Shown: positions 5,941 to 13,832 of the stretch, in pieces
How positions within the stretch are numbered: position 1 is the first letter of the stretch
How the letters are laid out: each line of letters opens with the position of its first letter
Origin: an uncultured Oscillospiraceae bacterium
GTDB lineage: Bacteria > Bacillota > Clostridia > Oscillospirales > Oscillospiraceae
Reading direction: 5' to 3'
Length of the DNA: 17,108 bases
Assembly: GCA_934511165.1 (NCBI GenBank)
Contig: CAKSWA010000043.1
Span: 1 to 17,108 of the forward strand
The notes under the pieces: model-generated
The model's database searches: none
What the model was told of the DNA's origin: nothing
The model's input: only the letters and a program-made list of their open reading frames with translations
Program-made: the position numbers and the translations under genes

Positions 5941-7092
5941 TTATTCGTTATTCTTTTTCCCGTCCGAGAGATTGACGCCGATGCCGTTAACCTCCACACC
6001 GCCGTCGGCGGGGATGAGGATGTATTTCCGCCCGTCGATCTCGCGGGTCTCCACGAGATAGCTGAACTCGCCCGGCAGCGTGATCTTCACCTCCGGCGTC
6101 ACGATCTCCAGCTTTTTGCTCTCGACAATGTTGTTCGGATCGAGCGCGGCGTGCGCGCCGTAGCGCTTTTCGCATTCGCGCTCGAATTTCTCCGTCTTTT
6201 CGAGCGGCACTCCGCTCGTGCGCAGTACGCTCACCACGTCGCGCGCCGTGATCTCCAGCGCATCCGGGTCTTTCGATTCCTTGTGCTCCTCAATGCGGCT
6301 GCGAAGGTTCTCGTGCACGGCCTGCACAACATCGAAGCGGCAGTCGGTGTCGAGCGCCGCGGCGAGCGTTTCGGAGAACGTCTCCTTCTGTTCGGCGGCA
6401 GACATCGGCGGCGCAACGCGGAAGAGCCCATCGATGAGCTCCGGATGGATCTCCGCGGTATCGCGGCTATAATAGAGCGCATCGTAGATGTTCGCGCGGC
6501 GGTCGTCGAACGCCGGAAACAGGAAGCCAAGCGCCGGGGCGGCGACAGTCTGGCCGGTGGAGGTGCCGTGAAAGGCGCGTTCCTCCGAGAAATACCGCAG
6601 CGCCGCCGTTGCGTCCTTCACGGGGCAGACCGTGCAGACGAAGAAGCGGAACACCTCATCGCTCAGCTCGTCCGTCTCGCCGTCCGCGCCGCGGTGCGGC
6701 ACGTCGTAAGCATCGCCCGCGAGGAGGATGAGGTAGTTTTCGCCCTGCATATCCAGCGAGGAGATAACGCGCGAATAGAGCTCGTGCCGCGCTCCCTCGT
6801 CAGCGCAGGCGCTCTCGCGCAGCACCTGCAGGAGCCGGTGCTCGTCGCTTCCGGCGACCTGCTTTGTTTCAAACGCCACATCGATGAGATTGCGTCCGAG
6901 TGAACCGGAGAGCGTTTTGCGCAGAAGCGTTAAATACATCTCCTGCTCTTCCTTGCCGGACATGCCGAGCGACACATCCGTCTCGGCGACAACCTCGCGG
7001 CTGCCGTTCACGAAGCAGCCGTACACGTGGGCGATGCCGCTCCGTTCCGGCCGGAACCGGCGGCGAAGCTCGTTGAGTTCCTTCTGATTCAT
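5941..7092 (-). CDS. DUF4317 family protein
   Basis: A 383-residue soluble protein with no signal peptide or membrane segment. I recognise it as DUF4317, a family common in Clostridia, from its N-terminus (MNQKELNELRRRFRPERSGI, residues 1-20, followed by a YGCFVNG turn) and its C-terminal SYLVETREIDGRKYILIP segment. No function is established and I see no catalytic motif. The ATG at 7092 has AAGAGGT about 7 nt upstream. It starts only 10 nt after the stop of the small membrane-protein gene, so it is the last gene of the ATPase operon. The stop at 5941 abuts the right arm of the split terminator. Co-transcription with a P-type ATPase suggests a link to ion or envelope homeostasis, but this is inference. 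Confidence 0.85.
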   Translation of the reverse strand: MNQKELNELRRRFRPERSGIAHVYGCFVNGSREVVAETDVSLGMSGKEEQEMYLTLLRKTLSGSLGRNLIDVAFETKQVAGSDEHRLLQVLRESACADEGARHELYSRVISSLDMQGENYLILLAGDAYDVPHRGADGETDELSDEVFRFFVCTVCPVKDATAALRYFSEERAFHGTSTGQTVAAPALGFLFPAFDDRRANIYDALYYSRDTAEIHPELIDGLFRVAPPMSAAEQKETFSETLAAALDTDCRFDVVQAVHENLRSRIEEHKESKDPDALEITARDVVSVLRTSGVPLEKTEKFERECEKRYGAHAALDPNNIVESKKLEIVTPEVKITLPGEFSYLVETREIDGRKYILIPADGGVEVNGIGVNLSDGKKNNE

Positions 7093-7102
7093 TATGTACC
7101 TC

Positions 7103-7561
7103 TTAAACTAAGAAAATAGCCTGTGCACCGTAGGTGATGACCGAGACGATCACGCCCGCGATCAGAACGCCGATGGCAATGGCGGGGAACGCGCGCTTGA
7201 GCCGCATCTCCATCATGGCCGCGACAAGCGCGCCCGTCCACGCGCCCGTGCCGGGCAGCGGGATGGCCACGAGGATCGCGAGACCCCAGAATGCGTACTT
7301 TTCCACGGTGGCGCGGTTTTTTTCCGCCTTCTGCTCCATGCGCGTGACGAGCTTGTCGAGCTTCGGCATATGCGCACGCATCCACGCAAAAATCTTGCGG
7401 ATGAAGAGAATGATGAACGGCACCGGCACAAGGTTGCCGAGCACCGAGGCGATGATCGCCGTCCAGATGCTGAGCCCGCGCACGACGCCGAACGGGATCG
7501 CGCCGCGAAGCTCTATGACCGGGACCATCGCTACGAGAAACGTGAGTAAAATGTCTTTCAT
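7103..7561 (-). CDS. Small multidrug export family membrane protein (COG2426-like)
   Basis: A 152-residue hydrophobic protein matching the putative small multidrug export family (PF06695/COG2426). Visible marks are the N-terminal hydrophobic segment ending PVIELRGAIPFGVVRG (14-29), a membrane segment at about 32-54, a basic amphipathic stretch rich in Lys/Arg/Glu (60-88), then AILVAIPLPGTGAWTGAL (95-112) and a final hydrophobic segment (124-151). The paired ELRGAIP and PLPGTGAWTG loops probably form a re-entrant core as in related DedA/VTT-like proteins; transport activity has little direct support. The start is uncertain: ATG 7561 gives the usual N-terminus but lacks a good ribosome binding site. 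ATG 7579 or TTG 7594 are alternatives near a GGAGG at 7596-7600, just after the ATPase stop. It is the middle gene of the ATPase operon. Confidence 0.8.
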   Translation of the reverse strand: MKDILLTFLVAMVPVIELRGAIPFGVVRGLSIWTAIIASVLGNLVPVPFIILFIRKIFAWMRAHMPKLDKLVTRMEQKAEKNRATVEKYAFWGLAILVAIPLPGTGAWTGALVAAMMEMRLKRAFPAIAIGVLIAGVIVSVITYGAQAIFLV

Positions 7562-7603
7562 GGCATTATGCCGTCTCATATCCGGACGGCTCAAACCTCC
7601 GCT

Positions 7604-10036
7604 TCAGTTTTCTTCCGGCGCGCGGCGCGGCGTTTTCCGCCGCTGCGCAAGCGCGCTGAGTTTATCCATCAGTTTGTACATTACATTCATCACCGGCCAG
7701 GCCAGCAGCGCAAATACCGCGAGCACGAGCACGCTGAGAAAGTCGAGCGTTACAAGATTGAAAAGGGCCTTGAGGAACAAAAAGCTTCCCGCAAAGCCGA
7801 GCGCCAAAACGCAGATCATGGCAAGGCGCAGCTTATTGTAGGGCTTCGCCGTCTGGTGCACCATCATGAGCCCCACAACGCCCATCACCCCGGCGCAGAT
7901 CGTGCTCATGGCGGTGTCCGGGAGATCGGCGGCCAGATAAAAGAGCATTACGCCGCCGACGAGCAGAATGTCCGTGAGCGCCGCCGGAAGCGCGCGGCGC
8001 ACGACATTCTTGAGGAATTTCCCCTGCACGAGCGAGCGGTTCGGCTCCATTGCAAGGATGAACGCCGGAACGCCGATCGTCATGCAGTTCACAAGGCCGA
8101 GCTGCGCGGGGCTGAGCGGATACGGCAGAGTGAAGATCAGGCTGATGACGGCCATCGCAATGGAGAACATGTTTTTCACAAAGTAGAGCGAGGCCGAGCG
8201 CTCGATATTATTGATGACGCGCCGCCCCTCGGCAACGACGTCCGGAAGCGAGGCGAAGTTTGAGTCCGTGAGCACGATCTGCGAAACCTGGCAGGCAACG
8301 TCGCTTCCCGAGGCCACGGCGATGGAGCAGTCGGCCTCCTTGAGCGCGAGAACATCGTTCACGCCGTCGCCGGTCATGGCCACGGTATGTCCCTGCTTTT
8401 TGAGCGCCAGGACGAGCCGCCGCTTCATCTCCGGCGTCACGCGGCCAAAGACAACGCACTCGCGCGCCGCCTTTTCCACCTGCTCGTCGGTCTCGAGCGT
8501 GCGGGCGTCCACCGCCCTGTCCGCATCCGGGATACCCGCGCGGCGGGCGACCTCGGAGACGGTGAGCGGGTTATCGCCGGAGATCACGCGCACCGAAACG
8601 CCCTCGCGCGCGAACCACGCAAACGTATCCGGCGCTTCGGCACGGATCTTGTTGGAGAGCAATATGAGCGAGATGGGCAGGCGCTCGGCGGTAAGCGTTT
8701 CGTCCGTGAGCTGCCCGTCGTAGAGCGCGAGAAGCAGCACGCGGCAGCCCTTCGCGCTGTAAAAATCGATGGTTTCCCGATAGGCGGCAAAATCGCCGCC
8801 GAGGATAACCTCCGGCGCGCCGAGAAGGTACGTTTCGTCCTCATGGAACGAAACGCCGCCGTATTTCTTCGCGCTCGTGAACGGAAGCGCCGCGATCGCG
8901 CGCTGGTTCACCTTGCCGGTGAAGAACTTGCGCATGGCGGCCATGGTGTCGTTATCGCCGCTCATCGCCGCGCAGTAATCGGCCATGATCATGTGGATGT
9001 CCTCGGCGATGAACCGGTCGGGGCAGAGCGGGACAATGTCGTCCACGATCATTTTGTTTTCGGTCACCGTACCGGTCTTGTCCACGCAGAGCGTATCGAC
9101 ACGCGCAAGCGTTTCGATGCAGTCCATCTCTCGGCACATCGTTTTTTTCTGCGCCAGACGCAGCACGCCCGCCACGAGCGCGAGGCTCGTAAGCAGATAC
9201 ACGCCCTCCGGGATCATGCCGACAAGTGCGCCGACCGTGGACGTGACGCCCGCGGGAATGCTCCGCCCCAGCCAATGGACTTCCTTCACGACGAGCAGCA
9301 CGCCCATCGGGATGATGCCGATGCCGATCCATTTGACGAGATCGCTCAGCGCTTTCATCATACCCTTGGCCTGACGCTTTTTCTGTGCTTTCGCGTCGAG
9401 CGTCAGACGGCTGACGAACGAATCTGCGCCCACGGCAGTAAGCCGCGCGCGGCACATGCCGGAGACAAGAAAGCTGCCCGAGAGCAGCGTATCGCCCGGC
9501 GCTTTGCGGATCTCGTCCGCCTCGCCGGTGACGAGCGCCTCGTTGACAAGGCACGTCCCGTCCACCACGACGGCATCGGCGCAGACCTGCTCGCCGGTCG
9601 AAAAGAGGACGATATCGTCCCGCACGAGCGAGGACACGTCCACGCGCTTTTCGCGCCCCTCGCGCACAACGGCGCATTGCGGCGCGGTCAATATATTCAG
9701 CGCATCGAGCGCCTTTTTGCTGCGCAGCTCCTGCACGATGCCGATCACGGCGTTAATAATGACGACGATGACGAACGAAAGGTTCAAAATCGACGCCTTC
9801 ACCGCCACAAGGCACAGCGCGAGCACAAGAAACACGAGGTTAAAGTATGTGAGAAGATTCTCCCGCACGATCTGCCCCGTGGTGCGCGTGGGCGGTTCAA
9901 CCGGGCGATTGTCCCAGCCCACGGCGGCGCGCGCGGCGGCCTCGGCCTCGGTGAGCCCCTCGAAGGGCGCGGCCTCCTTCACGGCGATCTCCTGCCGGAC
10001 GGCTTCCTCTTCTGTTTTTCTGCGGAACAGCTTCAA
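7604..10036 (-). CDS. CtpE-like cation-translocating P-type ATPase
   Basis: An 810-residue E1-E2 P-type ATPase that uses ATP through an aspartyl-phosphate to move a cation across the cell membrane. The actuator motif is TGEAD (170-174, Ala replacing the Ser of TGES). The phosphorylation site is DKTGT with Asp319, the P-domain hinge is TGDGVND (555-561), and ISGDNP is at 485-490. Membrane helices are near 60-80, 84-102, 234-251, 263-292, 618-636 and 645-663, with four more to the C-terminus. The M4 motif is MIPEG (274-278) and the M6 segment is TIGVPAFILAMEPN, most like CtpE (proposed Ca2+ transport) rather than metal-CPx pumps; ion choice is inferred. The start is TTG at 10036, because GGGGGAGGG lies about 8 nt upstream and the promoter at 10074-10101 excludes the longer frame to 10150. 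It is the first gene of a three-gene operon. Confidence 0.9.
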   Translation of the reverse strand: MKLFRRKTEEEAVRQEIAVKEAAPFEGLTEAEAAARAAVGWDNRPVEPPTRTTGQIVRENLLTYFNLVFLVLALCLVAVKASILNLSFVIVVIINAVIGIVQELRSKKALDALNILTAPQCAVVREGREKRVDVSSLVRDDIVLFSTGEQVCADAVVVDGTCLVNEALVTGEADEIRKAPGDTLLSGSFLVSGMCRARLTAVGADSFVSRLTLDAKAQKKRQAKGMMKALSDLVKWIGIGIIPMGVLLVVKEVHWLGRSIPAGVTSTVGALVGMIPEGVYLLTSLALVAGVLRLAQKKTMCREMDCIETLARVDTLCVDKTGTVTENKMIVDDIVPLCPDRFIAEDIHMIMADYCAAMSGDNDTMAAMRKFFTGKVNQRAIAALPFTSAKKYGGVSFHEDETYLLGAPEVILGGDFAAYRETIDFYSAKGCRVLLLALYDGQLTDETLTAERLPISLILLSNKIRAEAPDTFAWFAREGVSVRVISGDNPLTVSEVARRAGIPDADRAVDARTLETDEQVEKAARECVVFGRVTPEMKRRLVLALKKQGHTVAMTGDGVNDVLALKEADCSIAVASGSDVACQVSQIVLTDSNFASLPDVVAEGRRVINNIERSASLYFVKNMFSIAMAVISLIFTLPYPLSPAQLGLVNCMTIGVPAFILAMEPNRSLVQGKFLKNVVRRALPAALTDILLVGGVMLFYLAADLPDTAMSTICAGVMGVVGLMMVHQTAKPYNKLRLAMICVLALGFAGSFLFLKALFNLVTLDFLSVLVLAVFALLAWPVMNVMYKLMDKLSALAQRRKTPRRAPEEN

Positions 10037-10073
10037 AGCGCCAAGCCCTCCCCCGAAAAAAGCGTTATGTATT

Positions 10074-10101
10074 AGTATACCATTTTTTCGCTCTTTTTCA
10101 A
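10074..10101 (-). promoter_or_regulatory. Promoter of the ATPase operon
   Basis: On the minus strand TTGAAA (10101-10096), a 16-bp spacer and TATACT (10079-10074). Transcription would begin about 30 nt before the TTG start at 10036. Its position decides the start codon, since upstream candidates would not be transcribed. Confidence 0.75.
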
Positions 10102-10127
10102 TAAAGACCGTCTTAAAATTGCGTAAA

Positions 10128-10162
10128 GAACGCCTGCCTTCGGATGACAAAAGCAGGCGTTC
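10128..10162 (-). terminator. Terminator of the serCA operon
   Basis: A perfect 10-bp stem (10128-10137 with 10153-10162), 15-nt loop, beginning 10 nt after the serA stop codon. On the minus strand it is followed by TTTACGCAATTTT, a moderately good T-tract. It separates serA from the ATPase promoter. Confidence 0.75.
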
Positions 10163-10171
10163 GTTTGATTT

Positions 10172-11338
10172 TTATCCCAGCAGCCGCACGCGCGTTACGC
10201 CGGGGATGGCGCGCATCTCCTCCGCCGCCGCTTCGTCCAGATGCTCGGTCGTATCGAAGATCGTATAGGCGATCTCGCCGCGCGCCTTGTTGAGCATGTG
10301 CTCAACGTTGACGTTGCCCGCGGCAATGATCTCGAGAAACCGGTTGAGCATGCCGGGCCGGTTGCGGTGGATGAGGCACAGGCGGCTCTTTCCGAGCCGG
10401 TCGAGCGTCGCATTCGGGAGATTGACGCTGTTTCGGATGTTGCCGTTGCGGAGATAGTCCACGATCTCGCGCGCGGCCATGACCGCGCACTTTTCCTCCG
10501 CCTCCGGCGTTGTGGCGCCGAGGTGCGGGAAGCAGACGACGTTTTTCTTCCCGACGAGCTTTGCATTCGGGAAATCCGTCACATAGCGCGCGACCTTCCC
10601 GCTCTCGATGGCAGCGAGGAGCGCTTCGTCATCCACAAGCTCGCCGCGGGCAAAGTTCAAAATGCGCATGCCGGGCTTCATTTTTGCGAACGTTTCGGCG
10701 TTCAGGTAATGGAACGTCTCCGGCGTGGAGTGGATGTGCATCGTGAGATAGTCGCACGTGCGGAAGAGAACGTTCAGGTCTGTGACGTGCTCCACCTTGC
10801 TCGAAAGGTTCCACGCGGAATCGACCGAGAGATACGGATCGTACCCGCTCACCTCTATATCGAGCTTGAGCGCGGCGTTCGCCACGCGCGAGCCGATCGC
10901 GCCGAGGCCGATGACGCCGAGGCGCTTGCCGGATACCTCCGGCCCGGCAAAGGCGTTCTTTCCCTTTTCCACAAGCGCGGGGATCTTGTCGCCCTCCGGG
11001 GCGAGAGATTCCACCCACTCCACCGCGCCGACAATATCGCGCGATGCCATCGTGAGCGCGCAGAGCAGCAGTTCCTTGACCGAATCGGCGTTCGCGCCGG
11101 GGGTGTTGAAAACCGCGATGCCCTCGGCGGTGCAGCGGTCGATGGGGATATTGTCCACGCCGATACCGGCGCGGCCGATGCAGAGAAGCTCGGGATTGAA
11201 TACCGCGTCGTGCAGCTTGGCCGAGCGGATGAGCAGCGCGTCGGGCGCGCCCATCTCCGGGCTGACGGCGCAGTTTTCCGCTTTCAGCTCGTCGAGCCCC
11301 TTCTCCGCAATGGCGTTCATGGTTTTTATATTAAACAT
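10172..11338 (-). CDS. serA: D-3-phosphoglycerate dehydrogenase
   Basis: A 388-residue NAD-dependent enzyme oxidising 3-phosphoglycerate to 3-phosphohydroxypyruvate, the first step of serine synthesis. The substrate domain carries GRAGIGVDN (55-63) and NTPGANADSVKELLL (78-92). The Rossmann fold has GVIGLGAIGSRVANAAL (141-157) with Asp167 as probable NAD-ribose ligand. The catalytic Arg231 is in ARGELVD and His272 in PHLGATTPEAEE. A C-terminal ACT domain (about 320-388) fits serine feedback. It is the short type without the extra ASB domain. The canonical DVFxxEP motif carrying the catalytic Glu is replaced by TDFPNAK (254-260). The ATG at 11338 overlaps the serC stop by 8 bp, with GAGG about 9 nt upstream, implying translational coupling. 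Confidence 0.93.
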   Translation of the reverse strand: MFNIKTMNAIAEKGLDELKAENCAVSPEMGAPDALLIRSAKLHDAVFNPELLCIGRAGIGVDNIPIDRCTAEGIAVFNTPGANADSVKELLLCALTMASRDIVGAVEWVESLAPEGDKIPALVEKGKNAFAGPEVSGKRLGVIGLGAIGSRVANAALKLDIEVSGYDPYLSVDSAWNLSSKVEHVTDLNVLFRTCDYLTMHIHSTPETFHYLNAETFAKMKPGMRILNFARGELVDDEALLAAIESGKVARYVTDFPNAKLVGKKNVVCFPHLGATTPEAEEKCAVMAAREIVDYLRNGNIRNSVNLPNATLDRLGKSRLCLIHRNRPGMLNRFLEIIAAGNVNVEHMLNKARGEIAYTIFDTTEHLDEAAAEEMRAIPGVTRVRLLG

Positions 11339-12422
11339 GGTGCTTTGCCTCAAATTCTTTCATAGTCTCCACCAGACGGAGGACGCCCTCCTCCGGCATG
11401 GCGTTATAGAGCGACGCGCGCATTCCGCCCGCGATGCGGTGTCCCTTGAGATTGCGCAGCCCCCGCTCGAGCGAGAATTTCACAAACTCGGCGTCCGTAT
11501 CGGCGTCGCCCGTGCGGAACGTTACGTTCATATCGCTGCGGCTCGCGCGCTCGGCGCAGCCGTGGAAGAGCGAGCTTTCATCCAGATAGTCATAGAGGAG
11601 CTTTGCCTTGGCGCTTTTGCGCCTTTCCATCCCGGCAACGCCGCCCTGCCCTTCGAGCCAGTCGAGCACGAGGCCGAGCAGATAGATATTGTAGCACGGG
11701 GGCGTATTGTACATGGAATCCTTATCGATCATGCGCTGGTAGCTCATCATGAGCGGCGTGATGGGGCGCTCGTGCCCGGCGAGAGCGCGGTCGATGATCA
11801 CGACCGTCAGCCCCGCGGGGGCCATGTTCTTCTGTGCGCCGGCATAGACAATACCGTATTTCGACACGTCCACCGGGTGCGAAAGAATCTCCGAGGACAT
11901 GTCGCACACGAGAGGCACATCGCCGGTTTCCGGCACATACTTCCACGCCGTACCGAAAATCGTGTTGTTGGCGCAGTAATAAAAATACTTTGCCTCCGGC
12001 GAGAGCGTGAGCTCGGCCTGCGCCGGGATGCGGTCAAAGCCCGTGGCCTCGCTCGACGCCGCAATGTTTACACGGCAGTACTTCCCCGCCTCCTTCGCGG
12101 CGATGTTCGCAAAGTTGCCGGTCACGGCGTAATCGACCGTGTCGCCCTCGGCGGTCAGATTGAGCGGGATCATCGAAAACTGGAGCGACGCGCCGCCCTG
12201 CAAAAACAAAATCTCGTGCGTATCCGGCACGGAGAGCGCTTTCTTGAGCTTCGCTTTCGTCGCGGCGAATATATCCATGAATTCCCGGCTGCGGTGGCTC
12301 ATCTCCATCACGGAGAGGCCGCTGCCGCGGTAGTTCAGCAGCTCGGATGCCGCCGTTTGGAGCACCTCCGTCGGCAGGACGGACGGCCCGGCGGAGAAAT
12401 TAAATACGTCCTCGCGGTTCAT
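11331..12422 (-). CDS. serC: Phosphoserine aminotransferase
   Basis: A 363-residue PLP-dependent class V aminotransferase converting 3-phosphohydroxypyruvate and glutamate to phosphoserine and 2-oxoglutarate. The N-terminus FNFSAGPSVLPTEVL, LQGGASLQF (74-82), the PLP-contacting Asp174 in VCDMSSE and the Schiff-base Lys198 in YAGAQKNMAPAG are all in place, as are the later YNTPPCYNIY and GGMRASLYNAMP segments. Length is typical. The ATG at 12422 has AAAGGAAG about 9 nt upstream. It is the first gene of serC-serA, so the two enzymes acting in sequence are co-transcribed; serB is not in the window. Expression is probably set by the consensus promoter at 12485-12513 with its internal palindrome. 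Confidence 0.95.
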   Translation of the reverse strand: MNREDVFNFSAGPSVLPTEVLQTAASELLNYRGSGLSVMEMSHRSREFMDIFAATKAKLKKALSVPDTHEILFLQGGASLQFSMIPLNLTAEGDTVDYAVTGNFANIAAKEAGKYCRVNIAASSEATGFDRIPAQAELTLSPEAKYFYYCANNTIFGTAWKYVPETGDVPLVCDMSSEILSHPVDVSKYGIVYAGAQKNMAPAGLTVVIIDRALAGHERPITPLMMSYQRMIDKDSMYNTPPCYNIYLLGLVLDWLEGQGGVAGMERRKSAKAKLLYDYLDESSLFHGCAERASRSDMNVTFRTGDADTDAEFVKFSLERGLRNLKGHRIAGGMRASLYNAMPEEGVLRLVETMKEFEAKHHV

Positions 12423-12484
12423 AGAAGGGCTTCCTTTCCGGTTTTCCCCGGTTCGCGGGGTTCGGGGTTATAGTAATTTAGCAT

Positions 12485-12513
12485 ATTATACATCTAATGC
12501 ATTAGTCTGTCAA
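12485..12513 (-). promoter_or_regulatory. Consensus sigma-A promoter of serCA
   Basis: On the minus strand a perfect TTGACA (12513-12508), exactly 17 bp, and a perfect TATAAT (12490-12485). The -35 box overlaps the mtaB stop codon (12512-12510). No terminator lies between mtaB and serC, so mtaB transcripts may also read into serCA. So strong a promoter usually needs repression to be adjustable; a palindrome sits in the spacer. Confidence 0.85.
12494..12505. promoter_or_regulatory. Palindromic candidate operator in the serCA promoter spacer
   Basis: A perfect 12-bp palindrome, CTAATGCATTAG, lies wholly between the -35 and -10 boxes. A dimeric repressor bound here would block RNA polymerase. 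The cognate regulator is unknown and none is encoded nearby. Confidence 0.45.
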
Positions 12514-13802
12514 AGTGCGGTACCGACAAGCATTTCGCCGCACACGCCGGTGATTTTCACTTTTCTCACAACGCCGTGCGGCACATCGCCCGGCACGGCG
12601 ACCTCCGTATAGTTCTCGGCGTGGCCGCGGCTTTCGCCGTTTGACTCCGTTTCAAAAATGACATCCAGTGTTTTGCCGACGCAGGACGTGAGATATTCCC
12701 TTTGCATCCGCTCCGCAATGCGCGCGGCTCTTGCGGCGCGCGCAGCCTTTTCGCTCTTTGCAACCTGACCGGGCATATCCGCCGCCTTCGTGCCGGGGCG
12801 GATCGAATACGGGAACACGTGCATCTGCGCAAAGGCACATTTTTCAATGAAGGCAAGCGTCTGCGAAAATTCCTCCTCCGTCTCGCCGGGAAAGCCGGTG
12901 ATGAGATCGGTCGTGAGCGCGCAGTCCGGGAAAGCCGCGCGCAGCCGCTCCGTTACGGCAAAGAACTCCGCAGTCGTATACTTCCGGCGCATGCGCGCGA
13001 GCGTCGCATCGCACCCGGACTGCATGGAGAGGTGAAAATGCGGGCAGACATTGAGCTTTGCAAGACGTGCAACGAATTCGTCCGTCACGACCGTCGGCTC
13101 GATCGAGCCGAGATGGATGCGCGCACCGGGCGCCCCCGCGGCGACGGCTTCAAGCGCATCGATGAGCGTTTTACCGTTTTTTAAGTCCTTGCCCCACGAG
13201 GCGATCTCAATGCCGGTGACGACGATCTCTTTATAGCCCTGCGCGGTGAGCGCCGCAGCCTCGGCCGCGCACCGATCCTCCGGCAGGGAGAGCACGCGCC
13301 CGCGGGCGTAGGGAATGATGCAGTAGGTGCAGAAATTGTCGCACCCGTCCTGGATTTTGAGATATGCGCGCGCGTGCCCGGCGTAAGCACCGGCGGGCAG
13401 TTCTTCAAAGCCGGTGCGGCGGAAGGGATCGTCGAGCTTCGTTACGCTCTCGCCCGCCCCCCGCTCTTCCGCCGCGGTCTCCACGGCGCGGACAAAGCCC
13501 TGCCTATCGCCGGTACCGAAGAGAACGTCCGCGCCGAGAGCGGCGGCCTCGGCGGCGTCCACCTGGCTCCAGCAGCCGCAGAGCGCCACGAGTGCCAGCG
13601 GGTTTTCGCGCTGGAGGCGGCGGACGGTCTGGCGCGCCTTGCGCGCGCCCTCCGCCGTGACGGCGCAGGTATTGACGATCACGGCGTCCGCGCTCTCGCC
13701 TTCGGCGCACGGCGTATGGCCGTGGTTTTGGAGCAGCTGCTCCATCGCCTCGGATTCGTACTGGTTGACCTTGCAGCCGAGAGTGGCTATAATGTACTTC
13801 AT
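12510..13802 (-). CDS. mtaB: tRNA (N6-threonylcarbamoyladenosine37-C2) methylthiotransferase MtaB
   Basis: A 430-residue radical-SAM methylthiotransferase adding a methylthio group to t6A37 of tRNA (ms2t6A). The N-terminal UPF0004 domain has its auxiliary-cluster cysteines: Cys10 in TLGCKVNQYES, Cys46 in NTCAVT and Cys77 in CGCWSQ. The radical-SAM motif is CDNFCTYC with Cys154, Cys158 and Cys161. A TRAM-like region closes the protein (about 372-430). GCKVNQYES is the signature that separates MtaB from MiaB and RimO. The ATG at 13802 has GAGGAG about 10 nt upstream; the open frame continues to 14822 only as antisense of the desulfurase gene. Divergent from a cysteine desulfurase, a plausible sulfur source for its Fe-S clusters. 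Confidence 0.93.
   Translation of the reverse strand: MKYIIATLGCKVNQYESEAMEQLLQNHGHTPCAEGESADAVIVNTCAVTAEGARKARQTVRRLQRENPLALVALCGCWSQVDAAEAAALGADVLFGTGDRQGFVRAVETAAEERGAGESVTKLDDPFRRTGFEELPAGAYAGHARAYLKIQDGCDNFCTYCIIPYARGRVLSLPEDRCAAEAAALTAQGYKEIVVTGIEIASWGKDLKNGKTLIDALEAVAAGAPGARIHLGSIEPTVVTDEFVARLAKLNVCPHFHLSMQSGCDATLARMRRKYTTAEFFAVTERLRAAFPDCALTTDLITGFPGETEEEFSQTLAFIEKCAFAQMHVFPYSIRPGTKAADMPGQVAKSEKAARAARAARIAERMQREYLTSCVGKTLDVIFETESNGESRGHAENYTEVAVPGDVPHGVVRKVKITGVCGEMLVGTAL
13765..13793 (+). promoter_or_regulatory. Promoter of the cysteine desulfurase gene inside mtaB
   Basis: TTGACC (13765-13770), a 17-bp spacer and TATAAT (13788-13793) on the + strand, within the first codons of mtaB on the other strand. 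Transcription would start near 13800, about 33 nt before the ATG at 13833. Confidence 0.75.
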
Positions 13803-13832
13803 AGAAAGACGCTCCTCAAAGGATGTATGGAT

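Noticed and set aside
8387..10075. A 562-codon + strand open frame opposite the P-type ATPase
   Set aside because: Its His/Arg/Glu/Ala-rich low-complexity product is the reverse-strand image of the ATPase; no start signals.
10241..12473. Long + strand frames opposite serA and serC
   Set aside because: Shadows of two well-supported enzymes with all motifs on the minus strand.
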